Assembly (NCBI GenBank): GCA_044227505.1
Contig: JBGAWP010000005.1
Span: 47,770-111,769 of the forward strand
Length of the DNA: 64,000 nt
Direction of reading: 5' to 3'
From: UBA7236 sp044227505
GTDB taxonomy: Bacteria > Bacteroidota > Bacteroidia > Chitinophagales > BACL12
A model generated the notes under the pieces. The model did no database searches. It was not told where the DNA came from and worked only from the letters and a program-made list of their open reading frames with translations. Shown piece after piece: positions 29,441-38,774 of the stretch. Both the position numbers and the translations under genes were made by a program. How positions within the stretch are numbered: the stretch's first letter is position 1; each line of letters opens with the position of its first letter.

Positions 29441-30769
29441 TTATTTTTCTGCAGTATCTATCAATTCATGTAATTCTTTACAATCGTTATAAGCCGGATC
29501 AATTTTGATATATTCCTTTTGTGCTTTTTCAGCTACCCACTCGCTCATTACTGCAATCTGTTTTCTTGATAATGTTGCATTTTGCAATTTTGCATAATCG
29601 TCTTTTAAATTAACTACATGCGGAGCTGTTTGTGCATCCAAACGAACTATGCGCAATGCCTTTTTGCTGTCGGCCGTTGTGTAAGGCAAAATTCCCGACA
29701 ACTCTCCCGGCTTTAAATTTTCAATGGAATAGTAATCATCCGGTGCTAATTCTGAAATTTCAAAGGTTGACTCTCCTGATTGCTGATTAACCATAACGCC
29801 GCAGGTGCGATTTGTATTTTCATCGTTGGAATATTTTTTCACAGCTTCACAAAAAGTTATTTTGCCCGACATGATCTCTGCTCTGATACTATCTAATTTT
29901 TTATTAGCGGCAACAAAATTGAGATTTGTAACGGGAGGCTGAATTAATATATGGCGTAAACAGGCTTTTTCTCCTTGCCTGCTTTCCATTTTAATAATGT
30001 GATAACCAAATTGTGTTTCTACCACTTCTGAAATCTCTCCGGGTTTTAATTTAAATGCTGCTGCAGAAAATTCTGTAACATATTTTTCGCGCGGTGCACA
30101 TCCCAAGTCTCCGCAATTATCATCGGAAGCATAAAAACTCGCAAGGGTGCAAAAATCTTCCCCAGCCAATATTCGTTTTCTGATATCTTCTGCTTTATCT
30201 TTTGCAATTTGTTTTTGTTCTGCATTTGCTTTTGGAACAATTACGAGTTGCGAATATTCCACCTCGGCATTTATAAGCGGAAGTGAATCTTTTGGAATAC
30301 TGTTATAAAATTCTTTTACTTCACTTGGAGAAACCGACATACTTCCGAATATAGATTCCTGCATACGTTGTATCAATAATAAATTGCGCACATCATCTCT
30401 AAACTCTTCTTTTATTTCCTGTACCGACTTGCCATAAAATTCTTCCATTTTTTCCTGAGAGCCGAAAAGGTTTTCGAAATATCGGATACGGTTATCAATA
30501 TTGTTTTCCACCTCATCCTCTGTAATTTCAATACTGTCTTTTGCAGCCTGGATTAACATCAGTTTTTGAGTGATCAGCTCCTGCATAATACGACAGCGAT
30601 AATCATCTGCAACATCACCTTTTTGTAATTCCTCATAATAAAAGGATTCTATTTCACTCATTAAAATGATCTTGTCTCCAACTTGCCCCACTATTTTATC
30701 TATAAGAGGTTGAGCGAAACTACTTGAAACCCAAGTAAATGCAAGTAGTAAAAAAAATATTTTTTTCAT
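29441..30769 (-). CDS. SurA-like periplasmic peptidyl-prolyl isomerase
   Basis: 442 aa. Signal peptide (MKKIFFLLLAFTWVSSSFAQ), SurA N-terminal chaperone domain (about 22-150, with LITQKLMLIQAAKDS), two parvulin domains (about 170-275 and 280-390; the first has QLVIVPKANAEQKQ and FGYHIIKMESRQGEK), and a C-terminal helix returning to the chaperone core. It probably assists outer-membrane protein folding. Its start overlaps the stop of the upstream lipoprotein gene by four bases, making a three-gene unit. Confidence 0.88.
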   Translation of the reverse strand: MKKIFFLLLAFTWVSSSFAQPLIDKIVGQVGDKIILMSEIESFYYEELQKGDVADDYRCRIMQELITQKLMLIQAAKDSIEITEDEVENNIDNRIRYFENLFGSQEKMEEFYGKSVQEIKEEFRDDVRNLLLIQRMQESIFGSMSVSPSEVKEFYNSIPKDSLPLINAEVEYSQLVIVPKANAEQKQIAKDKAEDIRKRILAGEDFCTLASFYASDDNCGDLGCAPREKYVTEFSAAAFKLKPGEISEVVETQFGYHIIKMESRQGEKACLRHILIQPPVTNLNFVAANKKLDSIRAEIMSGKITFCEAVKKYSNDENTNRTCGVMVNQQSGESTFEISELAPDDYYSIENLKPGELSGILPYTTADSKKALRIVRLDAQTAPHVVNLKDDYAKLQNATLSRKQIAVMSEWVAEKAQKEYIKIDPAYNDCKELHELIDTAEK

Positions 30770-31626
30770 TCTGCTTTTTTTATAAATTCTGCGTTATTGC
30801 GTTTTATTCCTTCGAGGTAAATTTGTTGATAGGTATTATTTATCAACTCCATTTTCCTTTTATTGATAATGATATCTTTTATTCCTTCTTTATAATATTC
30901 GAAGGGAGCGGTATTCCCTGAAATATAATAATCTTCTACTTTTACAAAATATTTATCCTGTGCATCCGAATAATAAACTGGTCCTTTTGTTCTGAACTTT
31001 CCATCCGCATACATATTATAGGGTAAAAGTTTAAACAGATCGTCTTCATTCAGCCATACATCAGAATTCAGGGAAAACAGGTTGCAATTTGAAGCACAAT
31101 AACGCTCAAGTTCATACCGATATTTTTCTATACCCCTGGAAAACCAAAATTGAATGGAATCAGCTGTTTTATTTGTTGCCGGGGTAACTGCATAAGCCAA
31201 TTTATAGATATCGCCTTTGAGAATAAAGTCTTTGCTGTTTTGTTCGAAATAGATTTTAAGTGAGTCTTCTGCAACCAGGGTGTCGAGATTTTCAGCTAAC
31301 CATTGTTTTTCGTATGCATAAATGATAAGCGATTCCTTGTATGCCTGTGCTTGTTTGTTGATCTCTCCAACGGTGGCCTGTAAATTATCTTCAGCAACTT
31401 TAAGGATAAGATTTTGACGTACCCAATTGTCGATATATTCGTTAATTATTCTTGCACTATCCTCTTTGCTTGTATTTTCATTTATCAAGCCCTGCACTTC
31501 GTTGACATAAAGATATTTATCGTACACTCTTGCCAGTGGTTCCCGGTCTTCTTCCACTGTATTTTTTTTACAACCGGGAACCACTGCGCATATTAAAAGT
31601 GCTATGAATATATTTTTAACAGGCAA
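30766..31626 (-). CDS. Lipoprotein of the SurA/parvulin operon
   Basis: 286 aa with a lipoprotein signal (LLICAVVPGC, lipid-bearing Cys19). The mature part is helix-rich and starts like a SurA chaperone segment (LARVYDKYLYVNEVQGLIN, IINEYIDNWVRQNLILKVAE), but I see no parvulin core. It looks like a foldase lacking the isomerase domain, probably anchored in the inner leaflet of the outer membrane. Located between two parvulin genes: one base after the upstream stop, four-base overlap with the next. Confidence 0.75.
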   Translation of the reverse strand: MPVKNIFIALLICAVVPGCKKNTVEEDREPLARVYDKYLYVNEVQGLINENTSKEDSARIINEYIDNWVRQNLILKVAEDNLQATVGEINKQAQAYKESLIIYAYEKQWLAENLDTLVAEDSLKIYFEQNSKDFILKGDIYKLAYAVTPATNKTADSIQFWFSRGIEKYRYELERYCASNCNLFSLNSDVWLNEDDLFKLLPYNMYADGKFRTKGPVYYSDAQDKYFVKVEDYYISGNTAPFEYYKEGIKDIIINKRKMELINNTYQQIYLEGIKRNNAEFIKKAE

Positions 31627-31627
31627 T

Positions 31628-33595
31628 TTATTTTACCATTGAATTAAATACTTTCTGATCGATATTTACTGGATATTTTTTGTGTAATTCTGCAATCCAT
31701 TGTTTTTCTAATTCATCCTGGTAGGCAGAGATCACATAACCACGTGCTTCATCCAATGTTTTATTTGTTGGTGCAACCACTTTGCGCAACACAACAAAAG
31801 TGATTGACCCATTTGCATTTAAAATATCTTCACCACTACCTGGTTTTTTGTTCAATTTGTCAACGTTTGTATCCTGACCGGGTAAAAATAAGGCGCTTTT
31901 TATAGTAACTAATTCGGTGGAATCAGTATTGTATTGGGCCATGATATCTTTATCAGAGGTATTTTTGGAAGCCAATTTTCTTACCTCTTTTGCAATTTTT
32001 GGATCTGCACAGGTATATACACTTGCATCAACTCTTTCTTCCCACATGTATTCGCTTTTGTGTTGTTCGTAGTAATTTTTTAAACCTACGGAATCAGTTG
32101 ATCCTTTTGACCATATTTTGCGTTCAAGCATTGCAAATAATGGCAATCCGTCGCGATATTCCTGCAATAATCTTTTAAAATCAATATTGCGTTCAGAAAG
32201 ATCGTATTCAATAATAGTTTGCTCCATTGCAGTGGTATAAAGTTTATTGTATTTTTCCTCTATATTCTTATCTCGTGAACTGCGTTGATTAATATCGAGA
32301 TAAGAAGCCATGTCTTGTTGTGTAAAAGATTTACTTCCAATGGTGAACATGGTCTTATTCATATTTGCTGCCCTGCTCATGCTCCAGTTATTTTTAATAA
32401 AACTGGAATCTAATAGAACCAACATTTCGTTTTTTGCGACCTGATTTTCTGTGAAAGCATATTTTGTTTTTGCTTTTTCCACAAACTCATTTCGCAGTGT
32501 TTTATATTCAGCTGATTTTTCAATTTTGCTTTTTAATTCTTCCTTCATTTCATCATAAGATCCGTTTGGTTTTTTTTCAAGGAGTTTAATTATGTGCCAA
32601 CCGAATGCAGTTTGAACAACATTTGAAATATCACCTGGATTTTTCAGGGCAAAAGCAGCCTCTTGAAAAGGCATTACCATTTTACCTGTTGTAAATGCTT
32701 CTAATTTTCCACCATTTGCAGAACTGGTTTTATCTTCTGAATATGTTTGTGCCATTTCTTCAAAATCTGCACCTGCTTTAATTACGGATAAAATACTGTC
32801 TGCTTTGGCTTTTGCTTTTGCTATATCTTCCGGTTTTGCATCTTTTCCCGTTTTTATCAGAATGTGTGCAACAGTTACCGTACCCGATGCAGGGCGTTCT
32901 TTGGCAACTTTTATAATATGGTAACCAAATTTAGTTTTAACAACCGGTGAAAATGTGCCCGGTGCAAGTGAGAATGCGGTATTTTCAAAATTCATATCGG
33001 GGATCTGACCAGATGTTATCCAACCAACCAGTCCGGGGTCGTTAGGATTATTTTTATCAGCAGAAATTTCAGCTGCAATTTTACCAAAATCTTCCCCTTT
33101 CATTAAACGATCGTGGGCTGCAGTCAACTTCGCAATTGCTGCGGTGCTATCTGCTCCTTTTTGTGCGGGATCCAAAGTTACCATGATATGGTAAACCAAA
33201 CGCTCCGATTGCAAACGATTATACATACGAACTGCAGCGGGTTCCAATACTTCTTTATCAAAATTGGATTTGATCAGCTGATCACCATATTTTTGAAGTT
33301 CTTCTCTAACCTTTTCAGTAGTATCAATCTTTTCAGCTCTTGCTTCTGTTACTTTCAATTTAAAATTGATATACAGATCGAGATATTCGTTTAAACTTTC
33401 TTTAGAAAAATCATTTTGTTTATCGGGGTTGTTCTTTTTGTAAACATAAAGGAACTCCTCTTTTGTTACCGGCTGGCCATTTACTGTAAAAAGCACTTCA
33501 TTATTGGAACCGGTTTTTCCATTTTGGCCAAACGCCGATGTCGCAGACACCAACCCTATCAACAGGAACAGGGTTTTAAAAACTTTCATTTGCAT
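31628..33595 (-). CDS. Large periplasmic parvulin-type isomerase
   Basis: 655 aa. Signal peptide ending SATSAFGQ; SurA-like N-terminal segment (VTKEEFLYVYKKNNPDKQ, YINFKLKVTEARAEKID); parvulin domain 1 (about 130-235, VYHIMVTL and FGYHIIKVAKERP); parvulin domain 2 (about 240-345, TVAHILIKTG and FGWHIIKLLEKKP); then a long helical C-terminal half with a further degenerate domain. Two in-frame ATGs six bases apart give MQMKVF or MKVF. First gene of the three-gene foldase operon; divergent from slyD across 211 bases. Confidence 0.88.
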   Translation of the reverse strand: MQMKVFKTLFLLIGLVSATSAFGQNGKTGSNNEVLFTVNGQPVTKEEFLYVYKKNNPDKQNDFSKESLNEYLDLYINFKLKVTEARAEKIDTTEKVREELQKYGDQLIKSNFDKEVLEPAAVRMYNRLQSERLVYHIMVTLDPAQKGADSTAAIAKLTAAHDRLMKGEDFGKIAAEISADKNNPNDPGLVGWITSGQIPDMNFENTAFSLAPGTFSPVVKTKFGYHIIKVAKERPASGTVTVAHILIKTGKDAKPEDIAKAKAKADSILSVIKAGADFEEMAQTYSEDKTSSANGGKLEAFTTGKMVMPFQEAAFALKNPGDISNVVQTAFGWHIIKLLEKKPNGSYDEMKEELKSKIEKSAEYKTLRNEFVEKAKTKYAFTENQVAKNEMLVLLDSSFIKNNWSMSRAANMNKTMFTIGSKSFTQQDMASYLDINQRSSRDKNIEEKYNKLYTTAMEQTIIEYDLSERNIDFKRLLQEYRDGLPLFAMLERKIWSKGSTDSVGLKNYYEQHKSEYMWEERVDASVYTCADPKIAKEVRKLASKNTSDKDIMAQYNTDSTELVTIKSALFLPGQDTNVDKLNKKPGSGEDILNANGSITFVVLRKVVAPTNKTLDEARGYVISAYQDELEKQWIAELHKKYPVNIDQKVFNSMVK

Positions 33596-33776
33596 ATGTG
33601 GTAAGTTGATTTTTGTTTATCTGGTGAATTAAAAGGATTGCAAAGCTAATGATTATTGGGTTTTGAACAATAATAAGGGTTGATTTTATTGCATTTGGGT
33701 TTCAATTGGCAATTTTTCTTTCGTTAAAACCGCCACTCAACAGCAAAAATCATGCTTCAAATACTCAGATTATCAT

Positions 33777-33784
33777 TAATTTTG
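33777..33784 (+). promoter_or_regulatory. -7 promoter element for slyD
   Basis: TAATTTTG matches TAnnTTTG, 22 bases before the slyD ATG. Confidence 0.45.
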
Positions 33785-33806
33785 AGGCTTTAACAAATTT
33801 TATTGT

Positions 33807-34313
33807 ATGTCAATTGCAAAAAACAAGGTAATATCGCTTACCTACGAACTGCGCGAAGATAACGCAGACGGCGACCTGATCGAAGTTGTGAACGCTGATC
33901 AGCCATTTGTATTTTTATTCGGTGCAGGCGGTTTATTACCGGAGTTTGAAACCAACCTGGAAGGTAAAACTGTTGGAAGCCTTTTTGAATTTCAGATCGC
34001 TTCGGCAAATGCTTATGGCGAATTTGACGATACTGCCTTGGAATACGTTCCTAAGGATATTTTTATGATTGATGGTCAGATTGCTGATGACCTTCTTCAA
34101 ATTGATAAGGTGATAAACCTCCGCGATCAAGGCGGAAACCTGATACGTGCAAGAGTTGCAGAAGTTGGCGAAACGGAGGTTCTGCTTGACTTTAACCATC
34201 CTTTAGCCGGTGTTAATCTATGTTTCAAGGGAGAAATTTTGGAGATCAGAGATGCTTCTCCGGAAGAATTGGAACATGGTCATGTTCACGGTCCGGGTGG
34301 ACACCATCATTAA
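33807..34313 (+). CDS. SlyD-like FKBP-type peptidyl-prolyl isomerase
   Basis: 168 aa cytoplasmic isomerase/chaperone. The split FKBP domain with an IF (insert-in-flap) insertion is visible: YELREDNADGDLIEVV at the start, FGAGGLLPEFETNLEGKTVG, then the inserted flap and VLLDFNHPLAGVNLCFKGEI closing the fold. The C-terminus is His-rich (EHGHVHGPGGHHH), suggesting Ni or Zn binding as in E. coli SlyD. Divergent from the parvulin operon, so three periplasmic foldase genes and one cytoplasmic foldase gene share a control region. Confidence 0.9.
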   Translation: MSIAKNKVISLTYELREDNADGDLIEVVNADQPFVFLFGAGGLLPEFETNLEGKTVGSLFEFQIASANAYGEFDDTALEYVPKDIFMIDGQIADDLLQIDKVINLRDQGGNLIRARVAEVGETEVLLDFNHPLAGVNLCFKGEILEIRDASPEELEHGHVHGPGGHHH

Positions 34314-34441
34314 GATTCGAAGAATCGAAGGGTAGGGGTCTAAGGGTGAAAAAGGAAGGAAGGGTTGAGAAAGGTTAAAAAAGGAGGGTCTTTATGCCCC
34401 GAACCCAGAACCCCGAACCCAGAACTCAGAACCCCGAACAT
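34314..34441 (+). repeat. Short-word repeats after slyD
   Basis: GATTCGAAGAATCGAAGGGT words, AAGGAAGGAAGGGTTGAGAA, then four near-tandem CCCCGAACCCAGAA units that end just before the SDR stop codon. No gene. Confidence 0.65.
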
Positions 34442-34445
34442 TGTT

Positions 34446-35237
34446 TTACAAACTCGCCGTCCTCCCCCCATCAACAGGCAAATTTATCCCATTGATATAA
34501 CCGGCAGCAGGAGAGCACAAAAAGGCTACGGCATTAGCCACTTCATTTGCTTCGCCGAAACGTTTCATGGGAATTTCTTCAATCATTTTTTGCTCAACCT
34601 CTTCCGGGTTTGCATTGTTTTTGGAAGCATTATTTTGAATTATTGCATTTAATCTTTCTGTTTTTGTGGCTCCGGGGAGGACGTTATTTACTGTAATATT
34701 GTATTGACCCACCTCTCCTGCAAGGGTTTTGGCCCAGTTGGCAACTGCCGCCCTGATTGTATTTGACACGCCGAGATTAGGAATGGGAGTTTTAACGGAA
34801 GTTGAAATAATATTGATGATACGGCCATACTCTGCCTGTTTCATGCCTGGAATAACCGCCATTGCAAGAATGTGATTGCAAATAAGGTGTGCGTTGAAAG
34901 TGTTTAGAAATTGTTCTTCCAGGGCATCAGAAATTTTTCCTGCAGCCGGACCTCCTGTATTATTGATAAGTATATGAACGGGTTTTTGATATTCCTCTAA
35001 AAAGCGCAAAACGTTTGCTTTCAACTCTTCGGGTTTGGAGAAATCAGAAACAAGAAATTGATGTTTTTGATCCATATTGTCAGGTAACTCGGCAAGAACC
35101 ACTTTTAATTTTTCACTATCGCGGGCAATCAGAATAATTTCAGCCCCCAATCCGGCAAGTTCCATTGCACATGCTTTTCCAATTCCCTGTGTGCTTCCAC
35201 ATACGATCGCGGTTTTATTTTCCAAACTGATATTCAT
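34446..35237 (-). CDS. Short-chain dehydrogenase/reductase family protein lacking the usual Tyr-x3-Lys
   Basis: 263 aa Rossmann-fold protein. The NAD(P) motif is GSTQGIGKA at residue 14, NNTGG follows, and the C-terminus is normal (YINGINLPVDGG). At the active site the usual Y-x-x-x-K is replaced: IISTSVKTPIPNLGVSNTIR keeps Ser but has no Tyr four before a Lys. Other SDRs with LxVSNTxR at this site are known, so it may be a distinct subgroup rather than decay. It is divergent from HAAO; SDR genes often accompany kynurenine-pathway clusters in this phylum, so a role there is plausible but unproved. Confidence 0.8.
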   Translation of the reverse strand: MNISLENKTAIVCGSTQGIGKACAMELAGLGAEIILIARDSEKLKVVLAELPDNMDQKHQFLVSDFSKPEELKANVLRFLEEYQKPVHILINNTGGPAAGKISDALEEQFLNTFNAHLICNHILAMAVIPGMKQAEYGRIINIISTSVKTPIPNLGVSNTIRAAVANWAKTLAGEVGQYNITVNNVLPGATKTERLNAIIQNNASKNNANPEEVEQKMIEEIPMKRFGEANEVANAVAFLCSPAAGYINGINLPVDGGRTASL

Positions 35238-35278
35238 AATTCTTTATAAATTTACTTCAAAATTAAACAATCAAAGTT

Positions 35279-35797
35279 ATGGCAGTAGCAGCACCTTTTA
35301 ATTTAAAAAAATGGATAGACGAAAATCGTCACTTATTAAAACCACCGGTTGGAAATCAGCAGGTATATAAAGCGAATGAAGATTTTATTGTGATGGTGGT
35401 TGGCGGACCAAATGCGCGTAAGGATTTTCATTTTGAGGATGGGGAGGAATTATTTTATCAGGTGGAAGGAGATATCACGGTTTGTATCCAGGAAGATGGA
35501 AAGGCGAGAAATATTGAAATTAAAGAGGGCGACATGTTTTTATTGCCGCCAAATGTTCCGCATTCACCTCGTCGTCCGGCAAATACCGTTGGTTTAGTTA
35601 TTGAAAGATATCGCACTGAAAAGGAATTTGATGCATGTATGTGGTTTTGTGAAAAATGTAATACTAAATTACATGAGGAACATTTTCCATTAAAAGACAT
35701 CGTAAATCAATTGCCACAGATCTTAAATAAATTTTATTTGGATGTTGATCTGCGCACTTGTAAAAATTGTGGAGCGGTGATGGAACCGCCGGTGTGA
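35279..35797 (+). CDS. 3-hydroxyanthranilate 3,4-dioxygenase
   Basis: Ring-opening cupin dioxygenase of the kynurenine pathway, 172 aa, turning 3-hydroxyanthranilate into 2-amino-3-carboxymuconate semialdehyde. Catalytic Fe ligands H51, E57 and H95 and substrate arginines R47 and R99 fall at the residue numbers I recall for the Cupriavidus enzyme. A second, rubredoxin-like iron site is supplied by C124/C127 (CEKC) and C161/C164 (CKNC). Typical bacterial length. Followed by a strong terminator, so the ACMSD gene about 630 bases on has its own transcript. Confidence 0.96.
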   Translation: MAVAAPFNLKKWIDENRHLLKPPVGNQQVYKANEDFIVMVVGGPNARKDFHFEDGEELFYQVEGDITVCIQEDGKARNIEIKEGDMFLLPPNVPHSPRRPANTVGLVIERYRTEKEFDACMWFCEKCNTKLHEEHFPLKDIVNQLPQILNKFYLDVDLRTCKNCGAVMEPPV

Positions 35798-35830
35798 AAA
35801 TGTAACACATTGAAAACAAATAGTGTAAAA

Positions 35831-35879
35831 AAAGGGGAACCTGCCTGCTGACCGCGTCAGGCAGGTTCCTCTTTTTTTA
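35831..35879 (+). terminator. Strong terminator after the dioxygenase gene
   Basis: GGAACCTGCCTG pairs with CAGGCAGGTTCC (12 bp) around a 10-base loop and is followed by CTTTTTTT. An A run lies before it, so it can serve the convergent minus-strand gene as well. Confidence 0.88.
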
Positions 35880-35893
35880 CCCCAGTTGATGAA

Positions 35894-36316
35894 TTATGTT
35901 ACCTCTACCAACTTTTCTTTCTGCCGCATATCCAAAACAAACTCTTTACCAAAAGATAATTTTTTAAGTGTTGGTGATCTTTCATCAATCATTCTCCAGA
36001 ATGGTGTAATATTTTTTAATGCCTTGCCTTTTTCATATTCTTCATAGGCAGCTTCTGCAACTATGCGTAAAAATATTCCAGCTGTGATCGGGCACATATA
36101 ATCGGCATGATATTCCGCTGCGAGATCTTTTCGCATCTGTTGTAAACTCCCTGTTTTACCTTTTGGAATATGTTTGATATAGTTGGCCACTATCCCGGGT
36201 GTAGCAATTAACATGGATGCACCTGCAGGAACATCAGCAAAATCGCGTTCTGATATCACAATTTCGGGATCGCGTTTTACTTCGAATTTTTCCTGCCACG
36301 ATTTCCGTTTGTACAT
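35894..36316 (-). CDS. Conserved hypothetical protein, possibly MGMT-like
   Basis: 140 aa soluble protein. Recognisable pieces are YKRKSWQEKFEV at the N-terminus, AGASMLIATPGIVANYIKHI, PKGKTGSLQQMRKDLA and MCPITAGIFLRIVAEAAYEE. The KGKTGSLQQMR and CPITAGIF order recalls small proteins annotated as MGMT (alkylguanine-transferase-like) family, which have a DNA-binding winged helix but lack the PCHR active site; I see no PCHR here. Function unknown. It lies convergent between the dioxygenase and ACMSD genes. Confidence 0.65.
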   Translation of the reverse strand: MYKRKSWQEKFEVKRDPEIVISERDFADVPAGASMLIATPGIVANYIKHIPKGKTGSLQQMRKDLAAEYHADYMCPITAGIFLRIVAEAAYEEYEKGKALKNITPFWRMIDERSPTLKKLSFGKEFVLDMRQKEKLVEVT

Positions 36317-36429
36317 ATTATTTGTTTTTCTCTACAAAGTTATCCGACAAATTGATTTGTGTAAATGATATAAATCACTCAATTTTAATCGAAATTTGCA
36401 AATCCCTCTTTGGGATTAAAATATAGAAC

Positions 36430-37443
36430 ATGTTAAAAATTGATATCCATACTCACATTATACCTGAACATTTGCCCAAGTGGAGTGAAAAGTTTTTTGA
36501 TGCACGATATATACATCTTGATCATCATTGTCCGGGCTGCGCCAGAATGATGCAGGGGGACAAATTTTTCAGGGAGATACAATCAAATTGCTGGGATGCT
36601 GATGTTAGGCTAAAAGATTGTGATGAACATGGAGTGCACGTACAGGTTTTAAGCGCAATACCGGTGATGTTTCATTACTGGGAAAAAAATGCTGCTTATG
36701 CATTAGAAACTTCGCGTTTTCAAAATGATTTTATTGCAGAAGTTGTTTCTCGCAACCCTAAAAGATTTGTAGGATTGGGAACTGTGCCTCTGCAAGATCC
36801 GCAATTAAGTATCCAGGAAATGCAGCGCTGTATGCAGGAACTCGGAATGGCGGGAATAGAAATTGGCAGTCATGTAAATGATTGGAATTTAAATGCCGAA
36901 GAATTATTTCCTTTTTTTGAAGCCGCCGAAAAATTAAATGCAGCCATATTTGTGCATCCCTGGGATATGATGGGAAAAGATAAAATGAATAAATATTGGC
37001 TGCCCTGGCTTGTTGGTATGCCGGCTGAATCGTCTCTGGCAATTTGTTCCATGATATTTGGAGGAGTGTTTGAAAAGTTGCCAAATTTAAAAGTTGCATT
37101 TGCACATGGAGGCGGAAGTTTCCCATCCACAATAGGAAGAATTGAGCACGGATTTAATGTTAGACCTGATCTTGTTGCTATTGATAACAAAATAAATCCT
37201 CGTAATTATCTCGATAAATTTTATCTCGACACCTTAGTACACGATCCTTTAATGCTTAATTATTTATTGGAATTATGCGGGCCCAACCAATTGGCGATGG
37301 GATCTGATTATCCATTTCCATTAGGAGAACATCATCCGGGCAAATTAATTGAAAGTATGCCTCTGGAAAATAATGTTAAAGAAAGATTATTAAATGGAAC
37401 GGCCTTGGAATGGTTGGGGATGGAGAAAAGTAGATTTGTGTAA
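36430..37443 (+). CDS. 2-amino-3-carboxymuconate-6-semialdehyde decarboxylase (ACMSD)
   Basis: Amidohydrolase-superfamily zinc enzyme, 337 aa. It decarboxylates the product of the dioxygenase, steering carbon to 2-aminomuconate instead of quinolinate. Metal ligands are visible in DIHTHIIPEH (H8-x-H10), FVHPWDM and the GSDYPFPLGE Asp. The segment CPGCARM and the SAIPVMFHYW region are characteristic of ACMSD rather than other amidohydrolases. The gene is on the same strand as the dioxygenase but behind its terminator. Quinolinate can still form spontaneously from the shared substrate. Confidence 0.93.
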   Translation: MLKIDIHTHIIPEHLPKWSEKFFDARYIHLDHHCPGCARMMQGDKFFREIQSNCWDADVRLKDCDEHGVHVQVLSAIPVMFHYWEKNAAYALETSRFQNDFIAEVVSRNPKRFVGLGTVPLQDPQLSIQEMQRCMQELGMAGIEIGSHVNDWNLNAEELFPFFEAAEKLNAAIFVHPWDMMGKDKMNKYWLPWLVGMPAESSLAICSMIFGGVFEKLPNLKVAFAHGGGSFPSTIGRIEHGFNVRPDLVAIDNKINPRNYLDKFYLDTLVHDPLMLNYLLELCGPNQLAMGSDYPFPLGEHHPGKLIESMPLENNVKERLLNGTALEWLGMEKSRFV

Positions 37444-37525
37444 GTATTTATTTTTTTAAGATATAAGAATGAGTAGGAAATAAATTGGTTTATTCTTCGT
37501 TTTAACTTATTCAACCATTACCCTC

Positions 37526-38656
37526 TTGAAGTTATTCTTTGCCATAACTATATTATTTTTTGGATATATAAGATCTGTTTTTACTCAATGTGAAGGTGTG
37601 TATTTTTATGATCTAGCACCCGATGAACTCTTCAATATTGATATCAGCATGATCAATAAAATTGACACTTCCGAATGTGAATATACTATTTCGGTAGACA
37701 CTACCTATGATCACCGCTACCATGTAGTTAATGTTCCAGAACCCGAATTTTATGTCGAAACGATCAATATGGGCAAAACAGGATACAACTACTTTGTTGT
37801 TAATGAAGAAACAAAACAAAGTTTTAAGATGGGACCAATGCGATATGATTTTGAAAATTACAGAACAGATCTAATTTCCACATCAGAATTTATTTTTAAG
37901 CAAAATGCGAAAACAACCTTTTTATTCTATTATAAAACGAATGAAATCAAATATTTTAAACTTCCGGTATTTGATATTGTTGGATATGATGAGGAATATG
38001 TATTTCTATTGTTAAAAGAAAAATTTAAATTCGAAAAAAACTATTATTTTACCGGGAGTATTTTTCGATTTGATGGCGATGTATTGCAAGTTGTAGAAGC
38101 ACAAACAGATGCCGATGTGTCTTCTAAAATGAAACACCTCATTTTTTTAAATTCTTTTTATAAAGTAGAAAATATTTTCTTGAATGAGGAGTATATTGAT
38201 TGTAAAAAGGTTACAAATTTTACATCCAAAATATATTTCAATAATCATTTGGTTGATTCCACGACCTTTAAAAGTGAATATTCACTTACTGAAAAGTGTG
38301 AATACAGCAACGACACCCTGTTTATGCGCAATAGGTTTGAAACCCGGGAATTTATAAAAGGGGAAAGTACTAAAAGATCAAATATATCAGATACCTTAAA
38401 ACAACAACCTGTTATACAAGAATTTGTTGTGCGATACATCAATTTACAAGTATTTTATACTTATTATAACAATTACTTAATTGCATTAATGCATCTTGAT
38501 CCAAGGGATGAAAAAGGATTTATTCCCGGAACGAAAACGACTAATAATGGTATAGTTTTAAATGATAAATGCAGGCGCTACGACCTTGTTTTGTTATTCG
38601 ATAAACGCGATCTTACATTTCTCGGATACCCTGAAATTGTATTTGGCAACTGGTAA
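37526..38656 (+). CDS. Exported hypothetical protein with TTG start
   Basis: 376 aa. The only start giving a proper signal peptide is TTG at 37526 (reading MKLFFAITILFFGYIRSVFT). The mature protein is rich in Tyr, Asp and Phe (CEGVYFYDLAPDELFNIDIS, YRTDLISTSEFIFKQN) with no family I recognise and no T9SS domain. Lies 82 bases after ACMSD, possibly co-transcribed, but nothing links it to kynurenine chemistry. Low confidence in the exact start. Confidence 0.6.
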   Translation: MKLFFAITILFFGYIRSVFTQCEGVYFYDLAPDELFNIDISMINKIDTSECEYTISVDTTYDHRYHVVNVPEPEFYVETINMGKTGYNYFVVNEETKQSFKMGPMRYDFENYRTDLISTSEFIFKQNAKTTFLFYYKTNEIKYFKLPVFDIVGYDEEYVFLLLKEKFKFEKNYYFTGSIFRFDGDVLQVVEAQTDADVSSKMKHLIFLNSFYKVENIFLNEEYIDCKKVTNFTSKIYFNNHLVDSTTFKSEYSLTEKCEYSNDTLFMRNRFETREFIKGESTKRSNISDTLKQQPVIQEFVVRYINLQVFYTYYNNYLIALMHLDPRDEKGFIPGTKTTNNGIVLNDKCRRYDLVLLFDKRDLTFLGYPEIVFGNW

Positions 38657-38774
38657 ACAATCCAGAATTCTGTCTTCCTTAATTTAAATTTCAATAATTA
38701 CGCTGGTTATTTAAGATGAAAATTTAGAATTGTTGAATATTTGCCCCATATTTGTTAAAAGTAAATAAAGGCAT

